Positions 1-11,900 of a DNA stretch of 64,000 nucleotides are shown here, piece by piece (the stretch's first letter is position 1; each line of letters begins with the position of its first letter). This stretch comes from Pseudoips prasinana (lineage: Eukaryota > Arthropoda > Insecta > Lepidoptera > Nolidae). The notes beneath the pieces were generated by a model, which saw nothing but the letters and a program-made list of their open reading frames with translations, was not told the DNA's origin and searched no databases. The position numbers and the translations under genes were made by a program. Where the stretch lies: the NCBI GenBank assembly GCA_951640165.1, contig OX621249.1, positions 6,995,001 to 7,059,000 on the forward strand, written 5' to 3'.

Positions 1-108
1 TGATGTTTTGGAGAGAGAGAAAATAATTAATTCAGCATTAAGTGATCTTTCTTGTGGTAAAATTAGCATCGGACACTGTCTGGAGAAATTAGTACCATTT
101 ACTTTTTA
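1..108 (+). pseudogene. C-terminal tail of a transposase-like frame, possibly MULE
   Basis: An open frame enters from the left edge and stops at TAA 106-108. Its last 35 or so residues contain REKIINSALSDL and CLEKLVPF. The pattern (helix with II, then an I-x-I pair, then a LE-x-[IL]-x-P ending) resembles the last exon of the complete MULE at 9148-9307. Both are followed by AT-rich sequence rich in CTGTGATTTT. This suggests the 3' end of a related MULE, but only a short piece is visible, so the assignment is weak. Confidence 0.3.
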
Positions 109-162
109 ATTTATTGTAAATTATTTGATAATTTTCATATGTAAATCATAAAGCTATAATTT

Positions 163-421
163 AAATCTGTGATTTTATATGCACAATTTGGTAATAGTTA
201 CGATCTGTGATTTTTAGATGTATAATTTGTAATAGTTACGATCTGTGAATTTTAGATGTATAATTTGTAATAGTTACGGTCTGTGATTTTTAAATACATA
301 AGTAATTGGTAATAGTTACGATCAGTGATTTTTAGATGTATATGTAATTGGTAATAGTTACAATCTGTTATTTTTTTAGAAGTAGAATTTATTGATAATA
401 GTTTGTGATTTTTTAGATGTA
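163..421. repeat. Degenerate tandem repeat, unit about 38-42 bp
   Basis: The motif GTAATAGTTACGATCTGTGA recurs with starts at about 191, 229, 267, 309 and 351, spaced 38, 38, 42 and 42 bases. Units continue in weaker form on both sides. Each unit carries CTGTGATTTTTAGATGTA. It lies just after the transposase-like stop codon and is probably the 3' flank of that element. Confidence 0.75.
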
Positions 422-616
422 GGGTTCCATTAGGTTACCTGTCGCTTAAGTCTATGAATTGAGCTAAGTTTGATTGAACCATCTTTTAATAACGAGATAA
501 ACGCCATAGTATTTTAGGCAAAATAGGTATAAAATTCTACCTTTATCTAGTCTAAGCTTCTGTTTATTTGCTGCAACAAATTAGATAGGCAATATAAATA
601 GTAAAATATTATACAA

Positions 617-971
617 TTGCTATGTGGTGACGGCGGAAAATATCAGAATATCATCAACCCATCTCTTCCCTTGGGGGCATATCTACCAGAGGATGGGCAG
701 CAGCATCCTTCTGTGTACTATGACCATCTTACTGCGATCGCCAACCCATTTGCCAAGCGTGGCGATTATGGAAGTCGAAGTCGAAGTCCTAGTCAAAGGT
801 GTGCTGAGATGGTTTGGGCATTTAGAAAGGATGAATGAAAGAAGATTGACAAAAGAAGTATACCTGGCCTATATGAATGTGACAATCGGACGGGGAAGAC
901 CTCGTAGTACATTTTCTGACCAAATTAAATCAAATCAAAAAGGCCAGGTTAGAACCGGCGGGCATGTATGA
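617..971 (+). pseudogene. Non-LTR retrotransposon 3' end, C-terminal ORF remnant
   Basis: The second frame encodes LRWFGHLERMNERRLTKEVY followed by GRGRPRSTFSDQI. This is the conserved C-terminal tail after the reverse transcriptase in RTE-like LINEs of insects. Two overlapping frames are needed, so the copy is frameshifted. The upstream part (630-740) is repeated in diverged form at 1090-1195. It is a dead 3' fragment with no RT catalytic region. The clade is inferred from the tail motif only. Confidence 0.6.
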
Positions 972-1089
972 AAAATAAAATGGTGGTAAAGGCAAAAGTC
1001 TCTACCTGCCCCTCCAGGATACATTACATTTGTATCATCGTGTATACGCATATATCTTTTGCATAAGATGTCTGGCTGTGCGTCTGACG

Positions 1090-1196
1090 ACCATAAAGAA
1101 TATCGCTATCCCATCTCATCCCGTGGGGGGCGTATAAGTGGACCCGAGGGAATATCTGTCAGAGGACGGGCAGCAGCTTCCATTTGAGTACTATGT
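1090..1196. repeat. Diverged second copy of the 640-740 repeat
   Basis: The stretches CCCATCTCATCCCGTGGGGG, GAGGACGGGCAGCAGC and GAGTACTATG match the stretch at about 656-722 with scattered changes. No coding frame is open. From 1197 to about 1477 I see nothing recognisable. Confidence 0.55.
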
Positions 1197-1480
1197 ATCG
1201 CGTCGTGCATATTTGTAAAAACTTTGATAGTCTGTCTTAAAAATAATTGCGAGCTTTGGACAAATGTTAATATAACCTAATCACAGATTTTTTCCTAGAA
1301 AATGTTAAGTACACGAAAATACTTTTAACGAGGATAATTAACAAATATATCTATTAGTAAGTGTATAAGGACGTATAATAATACATTTTAAGTTAGTCTA
1401 TATTTTCATTTTGAGAAAGCAACCCCCAAATACTAACATGGCTGCTTTTAACATTTCCTATGAAGAATTAGTTGAAATTA

Positions 1481-4400
1481 AAGAACATCGGGCGTTTTTT
1501 ACCCGATTTTTTAAAAGTCGCGAACATAAACCAAAACATTTTTAAATGATAGTGTTTGCAATCATATTTAATATTGTGTAGTTATTTTGATTCACAATAA
1601 TGGGAAAATGGAAATAATTAGTAAAATGAAAAACATATTTTATGTTGACTATTTTTCCTAATTACTAAACGACCGCTCAGTAAGTTAAAATATCTAATAT
1701 ACTCCGTGGTATTTTTGTAAACCCAATCAGACTAAATCCGTCAAGTTGATGTGCATGTTTCGTTCTCACTCTCGCCCATAGTCCTAAAACTGGTTTATGT
1801 TGCGCTCGCGCAGGTAGCTAGCTTATCTTACTACATCGCAGTCCTTTGTCATCCGTCGTAGCGATCTGTGTTTTACTGTGTTCCCATTGTGGTCTGAGTC
1901 AACTAATTACCTACTGCTTGTTTACTGGATTTCGTTTGCTTTCGAGTTCGATTTTGTTGTGAAATGGAACGACAAAATAGTTGTGTGTCGTGTGAGCGAT
2001 CTGTTCTACGTCGTAGAAGACACCGTCTTACTCAAATGTTTTTCGAAAGATATCGTGACTATGCAGTACTATTATTACAAGAAATAATGCCACGGGAGGT
2101 GAGTTAATTATATTATAGAACATTAATTATATGTAAATACTAGAGTTTGTTCAACTTTTGCGCAGCAACAGAGCTTCTATTTATTCTCGTAGATATAGTT
2201 TTATATCGTTTTATATAGTTGACGTCATCATAGGACTCCTTTTCAACCATTGAAACTGTTCGTTTCCTTGGTCATAGTGTATTACGTTGTGACATTTATT
2301 ATTATGATTATCAATAAATAACAGTAAAATAAACTTGTTACAGATTGTTTTTGATGGTACACTATCAATATGCAATCCTTGCTGGCTGAGATTTTATCGC
2401 GCATTGCAAGCCCGGCCAGTAGATGATCCATTACCCCAGCAAGTTCAAGAACCATTACATCAGCAAGTACAAGAAGAACCATTACCCCAGCAAGTACAAG
2501 AAGAGGAAGTCCAAGAAATAGTAGTTAACGTTCAACAACAACAAAACATTGGCATTATGACTATTCCTGGATATTTGCGTGTATCTAATACTGCTCGACG
2601 CTGTGTTTTTCAAAACTGCAGAAATGTACCAGCAAATGCTGTGCCAAAATATGTTAGGTTACATTTATTTCGTATGAATAAGCTATTCATACCAAAACTT
2701 GCTCGAGTTTGCCAACCCCATATGGTAAGCAATGAATGGGAAGATCTACTTAATGTGCAAATACCTCTACATGAACACTTTAACAGTGCTCATGTTCTCG
2801 ATATTATCGAGCTGTATGAATGGAAATTGGAACGAGGAACTCAGTTGGACTTCGAAAATATTGAGGAGATAGATGACAATGAACTACATTTTTATACAGG
2901 TATGGATAAAATTCAATTTAATAGAATTTTGAATCAAACATCTCTTCGTGACAGAACCAACAGTTCTGCTACTGTTTTAGGACTGTATTTAGTTAAAATA
3001 AGAACGGGTGAACCAGACGAACGTGTAGCTTCTATGTTCAATATGTCGAGAAGAACATTGGAGCGAAAATTAAAAATAGCTCGAGAATGTTTATCTGAAG
3101 AGTTTGTTCCCCGACATCTGGGTCTGGATCACATGACGAGAGAAGATGTAGTAGCTCGCAACTTAACCATCCCGAGTCATATTTTTGGAGGTAACCAGAA
3201 TGAACCTGCAGCCATTCTTGTGTGTGATGGAACATATATATACGTGCAAAAAAGCTCCAACTTCCTTTTTCAGAGGAAAAAATATAGTCTGCACAAATTC
3301 CGCAACCTAGTAAAACCCTTTTTAATTGTATGCACAGACGGCTATATTGTAGATGTATTAGGCCCGTACCCAGCCATTACTACGGATGCCGAAATAATGA
3401 GTCACATGATGCAGGACGCCGCTTGGCATTGGTTTCTGAACGCGAACGACATTTTTATATTGGACCGCGGCTTTAGAGACTCTATTCCTGCCATTGAAGA
3501 GCATGGATATGATGCGCATATGCCACCAACAAGAGCAAGAGGAGAGCAGTTAAGCACAGTAGATGCAAATAAATCACGGCTAATAACTATGTGTCGTTGG
3601 GTGGTTGAAACGATTAATGGTCGCTTTAAAAAGGACTTCAAGATATTCCGCCATGTTTATTTTAATGTAGCGTTGACAAATATGATGACCGATTTTAAAA
3701 TAACTGCAGCACTCATCAATGCCACTCATCGACCATATAGAGATAACGCTCATGCCGCACAGTTTATAAATATAATAGATGAGAACATAAATAGAGAAAA
3801 CGAATTGGCTGATTACGTGATTCGAAACAATTTAAACAGACAAAGAGTCGCATTCATGCCGCTAGATGCAAACAATCCCGAATTAAGAGATTTCCCACAA
3901 TTGACTTACGACGAGCTACTTTTATTTACCTTGGGAATATACCATTTGAAACTGGCCAAATCTTATTGCCTCGAACACATGCGGCCAAACGGAGTGTATA
4001 TAATGGAATTATACCATCGCAGAGAGTTGGTCGAAAATAAAATATTAATACGAGGCAGAATACAGTCCCGTCACATAAGAGCAAAACGCTATTATACATA
4101 TCTACTAATAAATCCGGCATTGCAGGGAAGACAAAGCCTCGAGGGCTATTACTGTTCCTGTATACACGGCCGCCGCACTGTTGGGAGTTGCGCGCACATC
4201 GCCAGTGTGGTATACTTTTTATCTTGGGCTGTATATCAAGACGAATTTCACACACCTGCGGCGTTTTTAGACGAAACTATTTTAGATTTAGATGCAGCAG
4301 AATAAAAGTTAACAGAAAAATATGTTGTTTTAATTATTTTTGATTCCCTTTTTCCTCTTCAATTATTTCCCAAAAACATTTATAAATATTTTTTAAATGT

Positions 4401-4540
4401 CCATTTTCTCCTTATTGCCACGACCCACAGATATGGGAACTATACCATTGTAAACTAGATTTAATTGCCTATCCACCGTACCTAATTTTATTTTTGTTCG
4501 CCGTAGGTAAGTGTCCCATACAAAAACGCCCGATGTTCTT
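1481..4540 (+). mobile_element. DNA transposon with DDE_Tnp_4-SWIM transposase, copy 1
   Basis: About 20 bases starting AAGAACATCGGGCG at 1481 recur inverted, ending at 4540, and enclose one spliced transposase gene. No convincing target duplication is visible, so the ends may be a few bases off. The same gene architecture occurs at 25465-29060 and 40483-43691, with different terminal sequences, so these are three diverged families. Best fit is the PIF/Harbinger superfamily, from the DDE_Tnp_4 domain and the TAA target duplication of copy 3. Confidence 0.65.
1964..4305 (+). CDS. DDE_Tnp_4 transposase with N-terminal zinc fingers and C-terminal SWIM finger (copy 1)
   Basis: Two exons, 1964-2098 and 2344-4305 (GT at 2099, AG at 2342-2343, phase 0), give about 698 residues without internal stops. 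Exon 1 carries CVSC. Exon 2 opens IVFDG and then CNPCW, so a CxxC...CxxC finger is split by the intron. A Gln-rich stretch follows, then a C-x4-C...C-x2-H finger resembling THAP (about residues 132-171). Next is an HTH_Tnp_4-like segment (KIRTGEPDERVASMFNMSRR). The DDE_Tnp_4 core shows CDGTY, LDRGFRD and RWVVETINGRFK, giving D340, D419 and E467. A SWIM motif, CSC then nine residues then CAH, lies near 649-663. The protein is probably a DNA-cutting transposase. The SWIM finger is unusual in this fold. The frame looks intact, so the copy is not old or is under constraint. Confidence 0.85.
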
Positions 4541-4601
4541 TGTTTACGAGCAATCCTGAAGTGAATAAGTGTCTCTAAAATATTAAAATCATGTTCCAAG
4601 A

Positions 4602-4870
4602 TCTGGGTGACGACACTTCCAAAGTGGTAAAATGAGTGTCCCCCCCTGTAACTTCTAAAATAAGAGCATGATAAAACTAAAAAAATATATAATGTATATT
4701 ACCATGCAAACTAACAACGAAAATTGGTTTGAACGAGATCTAGCACGTAGTTTTTTTTAATACGTTATAAATCGTAAACCGCAATTTGCTTTCATTTAAT
4801 CAACTGAAATACTTGCTGCTACGGAACCCTTCAAGTGCGAGTCCGACTCGCACTTGGCCGGTTTTTTTTT
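4602..4870. repeat. Dispersed repeat ending in a palindrome and T tract
   Basis: From GGGTGACGACACTTCC through CGGAACCC to a 23-bp palindrome with one central mismatch (4833-4855, core GTGCGAGTCCGACTCGCAC), then TTGGCCGG and nine T. I recall sequences of this kind as common interspersed repeats in Lepidoptera. No frame is present. The class is not determined from the sequence. Confidence 0.5.
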
Positions 4871-4991
4871 CAATGAAGTGGAAAAAAGCGGCTGGATATA
4901 AAACCATCTTTAAAAAAATACGATGTTTGGCTCAAGCTAACATTTAATTTATTGGAAATAGAAACAGTGGAAACACGAAACGAAGAAGAAT

Positions 4992-5683
4992 GTGAACCCG
5001 GGCCTCCAAAACGATCGCGATTTGGCATTTAATCTTATTTCTCACAGATCAGCACCAAACAATAAAATATTTAAAGTTGAGTCCATAATCAAACCATATG
5101 CATCTTCTCAAGAGATTCTAAAGTGTTGCCAAAATATTTCCGACTCTTCTAACGACTTCATGATATTAAGCTTAGGCGAACATGACTATTGATTGAACTA
5201 ACAGCAACACTGAAACGTTTAAAAAATATAAATATTATTATAATAAGTATTTTCAAAAAAAAAACTACTTTCATAAAAAAAAATCTTAATATAGGCAAAC
5301 TTAATCATATGATGAAACAATTCTGTAAATATTTTTCCAATCGTACTTATATAGACATAACTCCATTTCAGTATTATGATTCATATTTATTTCAAATTTG
5401 TAAGAGAATTAACCTTTACGTTAACTTCATTGAATACAAAAATCAATACTTATGTAATGGTAAAAATGGTTTCCTAGGTCTCAAATCTAAGCCTAAAATA
5501 CGGACTAGTAAGAGTACTTCGTATAAAATAGGTACTATTCTGTATTATTTTCAAAAACCTAATAAGACTTCGTTAAGCTTACCTAACAAAGAACTCATAT
5601 CTGAAAAACTTAGTTCGCAGGGGGACCATACCGTATTACTTTTCAAAAAAATCTTTTCCCCAAGATATAAAATTAATGAGTAG
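4992..5683 (+). pseudogene. LINE 1 ORF1 remnant
   Basis: Two adjoining frames (4992-5192 and 5189-5683) encode FMILSLGEHDY, then LKRLKNINIIIISI and YIDITPF. The layout (strand, G-x-x-D, later N and D) recalls the SGNH-hydrolase-like ORF1 of CR1-like LINEs, but this is a weak match. It directly precedes an endonuclease remnant on the same strand, which supports an ORF1 role. Stops and shifts make it non-functional. Confidence 0.4.
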
Positions 5684-5739
5684 CGACCCACCAGACAATT
5701 TTTTTCGTGAATATAAAGAGTAGTAAGGAAAATCGAATT

Positions 5740-6516
5740 AATTTACTGCATTAAAACATCGCTGGCCTTATAAATAAATTAAGTTAACTTGAAATTAATA
5801 TTGCTGAAATTTCAGGAAAAAATCCGATAGATATTATTTGCCTTTCGGAGACATTTATAAAGCACGGTGACGAAACTAACATTTATCTTAAGAACTATAA
5901 TCTGGCGTGTAGTTTTTCACGTAAAAATATCAAACGTGGCGGTGTCTGTGTTCTTGTACACAAATATTTCTTCACTAAGCCGGTCAAAATTTGTAAAGAA
6001 ATTGTAGAAAAGTCATTTGAATGTTGTGGTGTAGAAATCCCTAGCCTAAACTGTATTGTTGTTTGTTTATATAAAATACCTAACGCTAATGCTACGATCT
6101 TTCTCGAATATTTAAATTTATTATTACACAAATTGACCATAAAATATAAGAATAAAAGAATTATAATTACAGGTGACATGAATATAGACATTTTAAAAAC
6201 TAATCAACTGACTTCTCAATTAAATGACATTCTATCTTATTATAACTTGAATTCATATATAAAAACTCCAACCAGACAACACTCCTGCATTGACCATATA
6301 TATAGCAATGTTAATAACGCTAACGGTCATACACATAACATTTACCTATCAGATCATAACACTTGCCAAACTCTTAGCTTCTCAAATACGAAAAAAATAA
6401 ATAAACTTAATTACTGGTATGTAATAAAAAAGTCCTATACTAAAGAAAATGTACATAAATTCATTCATCTAGCCTTAAATGGTCAGATGTTTATAATAAA
6501 AGTGACAGTAACTTAG
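5740..6516 (+). pseudogene. LINE 1 ORF2, apurinic-like endonuclease domain, degenerate
   Basis: Pieces of an APE-type endonuclease are readable in shifting frames: DIICLSETFIKHGD with the catalytic Glu, GGVCVLVH, ITGDMNIDIL with the catalytic D and N, CIDHIYS, and LSDHNT in place of the usual SDH. The domain would nick target DNA for target-primed reverse transcription. Frameshifts and stops show it is dead. It continues into the RT part at 6640-7169. Confidence 0.7.
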
Positions 6517-7169
6517 CTTTTAACCAGTTTTATGATACGTTTTGTATGTTCTACCATCTATGTTTCCTAGCATAAAAGTAAAAATAAACTGCAATAATTT
6601 ATGTCCGAAATTTATCACTAAGGGCATCAAGACTTCTTCTATAACTAAGAGAAAATTAAGATATAACATATATACAAATAAAAAAACAAATAAATATTGG
6701 TACCTATAAAACGTACAATAAAATATTAAAAAAATGTATAAGTTACTCTAAGATAAGGACTAATGACTTATTTGTAAAAAGAGCAAAAAACAAATGCAGA
6801 GCGTCATGGGACGTTATAAAAAACAAATCGGACAACACGAACTGTTATCAAAGAATCAGAGCTGTAAAATATAAAAACAAAATGATTAGCAATCCAGAGG
6901 GCATAGCAAATGCATTTAACCATTATTATACCAGTACAGGTGACAAAAATATGGCACATAGCTGCATAAACTATAATACTATCTACAACATACAGTCATC
7001 AATATTTTTGACTCCATGTGGAAGTCGAAAAAACAATAAAAGGGCTGAATAACACCAAATCTGTAGGATACGATTCAATTTCTACATGCGTTTTGCAATC
7101 ATGCGCCGACATTATACCGTTTCCTCTAGCATACCTAGTAAATTTGTCTTTTTACCAGGGTGTATTTCC

Positions 7170-10076
7170 GGGTCCGTGGGTTACGCCCCCGGTGTGTTTT
7201 GCCCCCGTGGTGGAAGCCCCCGATTTTAAATTAAGTTATTATAGTTGATTTCGCCGAAATAAAAATATTTTTTACTAGATACAGACGATGAAAAAAGTGT
7301 TTCGGAACCAAATACGTAGACAAACTTACTAAATAAGTATTCTAACTAACACAATATTGGATACTATAAACATGCTACAAGGATATTCACTTTATTACTA
7401 TATTACAATTATTTACTTTAGATGCATTACTTTGTACTTTGTCTAAACGAGGCGCCCGTGCCCGGCCAAACTGGTTTTACATAATAGCCAGATCGAATTC
7501 TAAAAGAAAGAGATAGGTAGTCAAAGAAAGGGAAAGATAGGGTTGAAAACAATAGAGTCCAGGGTGACGGACAGTGAAAATAGCAAACATAGCGATGGGC
7601 ACTATTTCTATCCCTTTCCCACATAGTTGCAATATGTTACTGATAAGAAAGTTTAGTCGGTCATGTTAACTCAAAATGGCAAGTCCAGGTCCTTCACGGG
7701 GTTTAGCACAAACCAATTACAAAATAATTTCAAATAAACTAGGTGGAAGAACGTTACTACATGTCGGATTTGCTTATAATCTTCATAGGAAAAATAATAA
7801 ATCGAGTGTGTGGACATGCGTAAATAAAAGACATGGCAAGTGTAGTGGTTCTATAAAATTAAGTGAGGAAAGTGACAATGTACAAATCCAAAAGTGTCAT
7901 AATGCTGAGTGTCAACCTAACTTAATGAAAAATGAAGTTAGAGTTGTTATGGAAAAATTAAAAAAGGAAGTGAAAACGAGTTTCTCGAGCTCTATACAAC
8001 AAAAATTTGAAACAAAATTTGCCGAGTTAAAAAACACAGACACAGCCTTCGATGAATACATACCCAAATTCAATAATATCAAGCAACAGTTATACAACTC
8101 TCGAAAGAAAGCCTTAAATGTAGAAAAGACACAGTTTCGTAATCCAGCTGAAGTCATTATACCTGAGATTTTTCAAAAATATCTATTAGTTGATTACTGT
8201 GAGAACGACAACAGAATTATAGTATTCGTATCAGCACAGGCTTTAAAACACATCAAAAATATACAACACTACTTCGGGGATGGTACATTTGATTGTTGTC
8301 CAGGTCCATTTTACCAAATATTTACCATTCATGGAGATATGGGAAGTGATGCACAAGCAACCAATATTGTGCCTATATTTTATGTGCTACTAGTTAATAA
8401 AGAAAAAAGTACATATGAAGTCATGTTTAAAAAAATTAAAGAAGCTGTGCCGGACTTCAGCCCCATGAAATTCACTGTAGATTTTGAATTAGCTACAATG
8501 CTGGCAATAAAAGAGGTATTGCCAGCGGTCACAATACATGGCTGTAATGTTCACTTCCAAAGAGCCATTTACAGAAAAGCGAAGTCTTTAGGTTTATTGG
8601 CACACGAAGAAACAACATTGTATGTGAAACTGTGCACCTGTCTAGCATTTCTTCCTAAAGAAGATATAGAAGATGGTTGGCTTTCCGTAATGGAAAACAG
8701 GTAATTTTAATTTTCATTTTATTTTAAAGTTTTAACAGCTCATAGATTGTTTTTATAAGTACGCAAAAATAAAAATAATGCTTAGGTATATACGACATGT
8801 CATATATATCATAATTTTTGTTTTCAGTATTCCCGATGAAAAAGTCACCCAATTCAACGATTATTTCGTTGAACAATGGCTTGAGCCTCCGGGGATGATC
8901 TCAAAGTGGTGTTGCTATAAAGAACGACATAGAACCACAAATTTAGTGGAGGCCTGGAATCAACGGCTTCAGTGCTATCTGGGCCGAAAACCATCATTAT
9001 TATCGTTTTTGGAAATTATAACAACTGATATTTCTACGTATAGCACAGGTCTAGTGAGGTAAAATGCTGATTACTTACATAACGCTTAATATATCAGTAA
9101 TTCATTTTTTTTACTCTTAGTAAATAATCTTTATCTTATACTTTCAGATTACGAAGAAATGACAGTCCTATATGTAAAAGGAAAAAATCTTCAATAATCA
9201 ATGACAAACTCATTGCTAAGCTGACAGACAAATATGAAAAGAAACAAATTACAATTATGGAGTTTTTGGAACAAATCCGTCCGTATGTGCAAGTCAAGCA
9301 AAAATAATCACCTACTTACTTAGCTTAAAAATAATGATTTTGCATGTTTATTGTTACATAATTACTACATTTTAATTTTATATCTATATCAATGTTGTAA
9401 CCTCCATAGTCACTGCATATAAATGACTTAAATTACATAATTTAATTACAAAGTTCAAATCATCCTAATATTTTTACTATGTTTTTCTTCTTTTGTTACT
9501 TTTGTTATCTGTGATTTTAAATGTTAATTGTTTTTATTATATTTTAGTGTTTGAACATTCTGTTACCAATCTTCTAAATATTTAAGTAGATGCCTACTTA
9601 TATACTTAGTACGTAAATAGTATATAAGTACTTAAAATAATCCTAATTTTAAACTGTGATTTTTAATTTCGTATCTGTGATTTTGCATGTAATTGTTGCT
9701 TTATTTTAATGTTTGGTTTTATTTGTTATCAAAGTTGTATTTACGTAGATACCTATTATTATTTATTAGACATTTAATTTAATTTTTATTACATATTAAG
9801 TACCTACGTATTACCTATTATTACCCATTAGTACCTATTATTAGATAAGCAAACGTTTGTTACACCGACATTGTTAATAAAGATTTATAATAATAAACTA
9901 TGATTTTGATTTTAATAATGAACCATGACTTAGACATTTTTTATAATAGGTTACACTTTGCTATCTGACTGTACTTTTGAAAAAAATATTTAACTAATAA
10001 ATATTATAGTACTAAAACGAAATCGGGGGCTTCCACCACGGGGGCAAAACACACCGGGGGCGTAACCCACGGACCC
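7170..10076 (+). mobile_element. Complete MULE (Mutator-like) DNA transposon
   Basis: Perfect 57-bp TIRs begin GGGTCCGTGGGTTACGCCCC at 7170 and end at 10076. They are flanked by an exact 8-bp target duplication GTATTTCC (7162-7169 and 10077-10084). The TIRs contain repeated GCCCCC blocks, far more GC-rich than the interior. Length is 2907 bp with one three-exon transposase gene. Identical TIRs, a perfect duplication and an open gene all indicate recent insertion. Stretches 7225-7675 and 9308-10019 are non-coding and AT-rich. The 3' part repeats CTGTGATTTT several times. Confidence 0.93.
7676..9307 (+). CDS. MULE transposase with FLYWCH-type zinc finger
   Basis: Three exons, 7676-8700, 8828-9058 and 9148-9307, with GT-AG borders and matching phases, give about 471 residues. 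The N-terminus fits a FLYWCH finger (GGRTLLHVGFAYNLHRKN, WTCVNKRHGKCSGSIKL, then a C-H-x-A-E motif). The MULE core shows DGTFDCCPGPFYQIFTIHG (first Asp), FTVDFELATMLAIKEVLP (second Asp), then CNVHFQRAIYRK with the usual C/H pair, and NLVEAWNQRLQ (likely Glu). It would bind the TIRs and catalyse cut-and-paste transposition in the nucleus. No stop or frameshift is visible, so the element may be autonomous. Its insertion split a LINE reverse transcriptase frame without other change. Confidence 0.9.
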
Positions 10077-11445
10077 GTATTTCCTTCTCAATTAAAATTA
10101 TCGATCGTAAAGCCACTCTACAAAAAAGACAATGATTTAGAATTAGGTAACTATAGACCCATAATTTTAATACCTACAATATCTAAAATATATGAGAAAC
10201 TTTTGCTTAACCGAATTACAAATTTTATCAATAAGTTTAAAATAATCAAAGAAGAGCAAAACGGTTATCAAAGAAATAAATCTACCACTCTTGCTGGTTA
10301 CTCCATAATAAAAAATGTTACAGAAAACATTGAAAGTAAGGTACCAGTAACCGTTATTTTCCTAGATATATCAAAAGCTTTTAACCACGTCAATCACGCA
10401 ACACTTGTAAATAAATATCATCTTTATGGTATCAGAGGGCCCGCATTGGATTGGATTGAGAGGTATCTATCGAAGCGTTCCCAGTGCGTATAAATAAACC
10501 GTCTTGATGCCAATCTACTATCAACTGCTTTCAGATCGACTTATGAATGTAATGAAACCGGAGACCCGCAAGGTAGCATATTGGGGCCACTTTTGTTTTT
10601 GCTCTACATTAACGATCTTCCTAACATCATCTCTCACAAGTGCATACTATTCCTCATAATAACCGAGAAAGTGATTCCTCATAATAACCGAGAAAGTGTT
10701 GACCATGAATTATAAATTAACCGAACCCTAGAACACATTATACAATGGCTTAAATGTAATAACCTAACTGTTAATTTATCAAAAACAAAATACATACAAT
10801 TTTCGAACTATAAAATGACGGTAAAAAAAACTAACTTTGAAATATGAAAATACTATTATTAAAAAAACCATAATATAAAATTTTTAGGAACCATTGTTGA
10901 CAATTTTTGCAACTGGAAATCGAACATAGCTAATATCTGTTCCATATATTTGTGTATGCTCTTAAAATCTGCGTATACTGCTTCAGAAAACACAGCAATT
11001 ACAGCATACCATGGCTATGTCGGATCGCTACTGCGGTTTGGTTTGATATTGTGGGGAAACTCTACCTTTGTAAATCAAGTTTCTCTTTCTCAAAAAAAGT
11101 GTATTAGAGCTATATGCAATGCTGATCCTCTTGACTCATGCAGGCCACTTTTTAAAGAGAAAAGGTTATTAACGTTAACTTCGCTATACATCCTGGAAAT
11201 CGGCCTTTTTGTTAGGAACCACCCTCAGCTGTTAGAAAGAGCTAGTGAGCATAGTTTATTTAGCCGAAGGGATCCAACTAAGCTCGCAATGTCGAAGTGT
11301 AACTTATATGTAGTGTAGATAATTGCCTGTGTCTAGTACACTGAGTTAGCTTATCTTTCGACGGTGAACTGTACTTATGACCCTTATTCATGATGGGTCT
11401 GGTTCATGGCCGCTCAGAAATAATGCTCCACGCTTTATATCCTAG

Positions 11446-11588
11446 GAAGTGGCAACCCTCAAGTATGAGCGGGATAGGGCAAAAGACCAGCTGATGAAGA
11501 CGCAGAGTGAATGTAAGAATCATGAGAGTCTAATAGACCGACTCCAAAAAATGCTTATGCTTGGCTTAAAGGAGAGAGACCACTCCAG
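11446..11588 (+). CDS. mad1: Host exon A, Mad1-like coiled coil
   Basis: AG at 11444-11445 and GTAAGA at 11589 bound 143 nt that encode an unbroken charged coiled coil (EVATLKYERDRAKDQLMK, later LQKMLMLGLKERDHSR). It ends in phase 2 and joins exon B at 21554 without breaking the frame. The LQK-x-L-x-L-x-x-KERD-x-x-R pattern followed by SYEKEL in the next exon resembles the central part of the spindle assembly checkpoint protein MAD1. The match is recalled, not computed. MAD1 recruits MAD2 to unattached kinetochores. None of the surrounding transposon frames shares this codon use or style. Preceding exons were not found. Confidence 0.7.
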
Positions 11589-11689
11589 GTAAGAAAATAA
11601 TTCATTTAAAATTGGTTTTTCTTATTAAATAATAGTTTGATTAGCGATTTATATATATGTTCACAAAGAGGTTTGTATGTTTAGGTAGA

Positions 11690-11900
11690 GTTTTTACAAT
11701 TTCCCAGACCCACGATTCGGTCTGGGCAATTGTTAATGATAAACAAATGTCTGGGACATAACACAAACCGCCATCTAGCCCATACTAAGCTAAGCTTGTA
11801 TTGTATTGTTGTATTGTCTTTATGTTGTAAATATATAACACAGAACACACCCAGACCAAGAGAAATAAGCATTTTCATGAACACAAACATTTGTCTTGCG
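11690..11900 (-). repeat. Partial SINE, tail end
   Basis: The run ACCGCCATCTAGCCCATAC followed by TAAGCTTGT and ACACCCAGACCAAG has the layout of lepidopteran tRNA-derived SINEs read in reverse, without the tRNA-like head. It lies in the Mad1 intron just after exon A. From 11901 to 12118 I see no recognisable feature. An 83-codon frame at 11928 has no support. Confidence 0.4.

Larger units (their letters stand above)
6640..11318 (+). pseudogene. LINE 1 reverse transcriptase, split by a MULE insertion and decayed
   Basis: RT coding resumes with KGLNNTKSVGYDSIS and YQGVFP up to 7169, is interrupted by the MULE at 7170-10076, and continues in the same frame at 10085 (SQLKLSIVKPLYKK, NYRPI, FLDISKAFNHVNH). 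Later pieces are GDPQGSILGPLL and a C-terminal segment (10950-11318). The position expected to hold the F/YADD catalytic box is replaced by a 25-bp tandem duplication (about 10653-10702). The element is long dead and only served as a landing site for the MULE. Confidence 0.75.
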
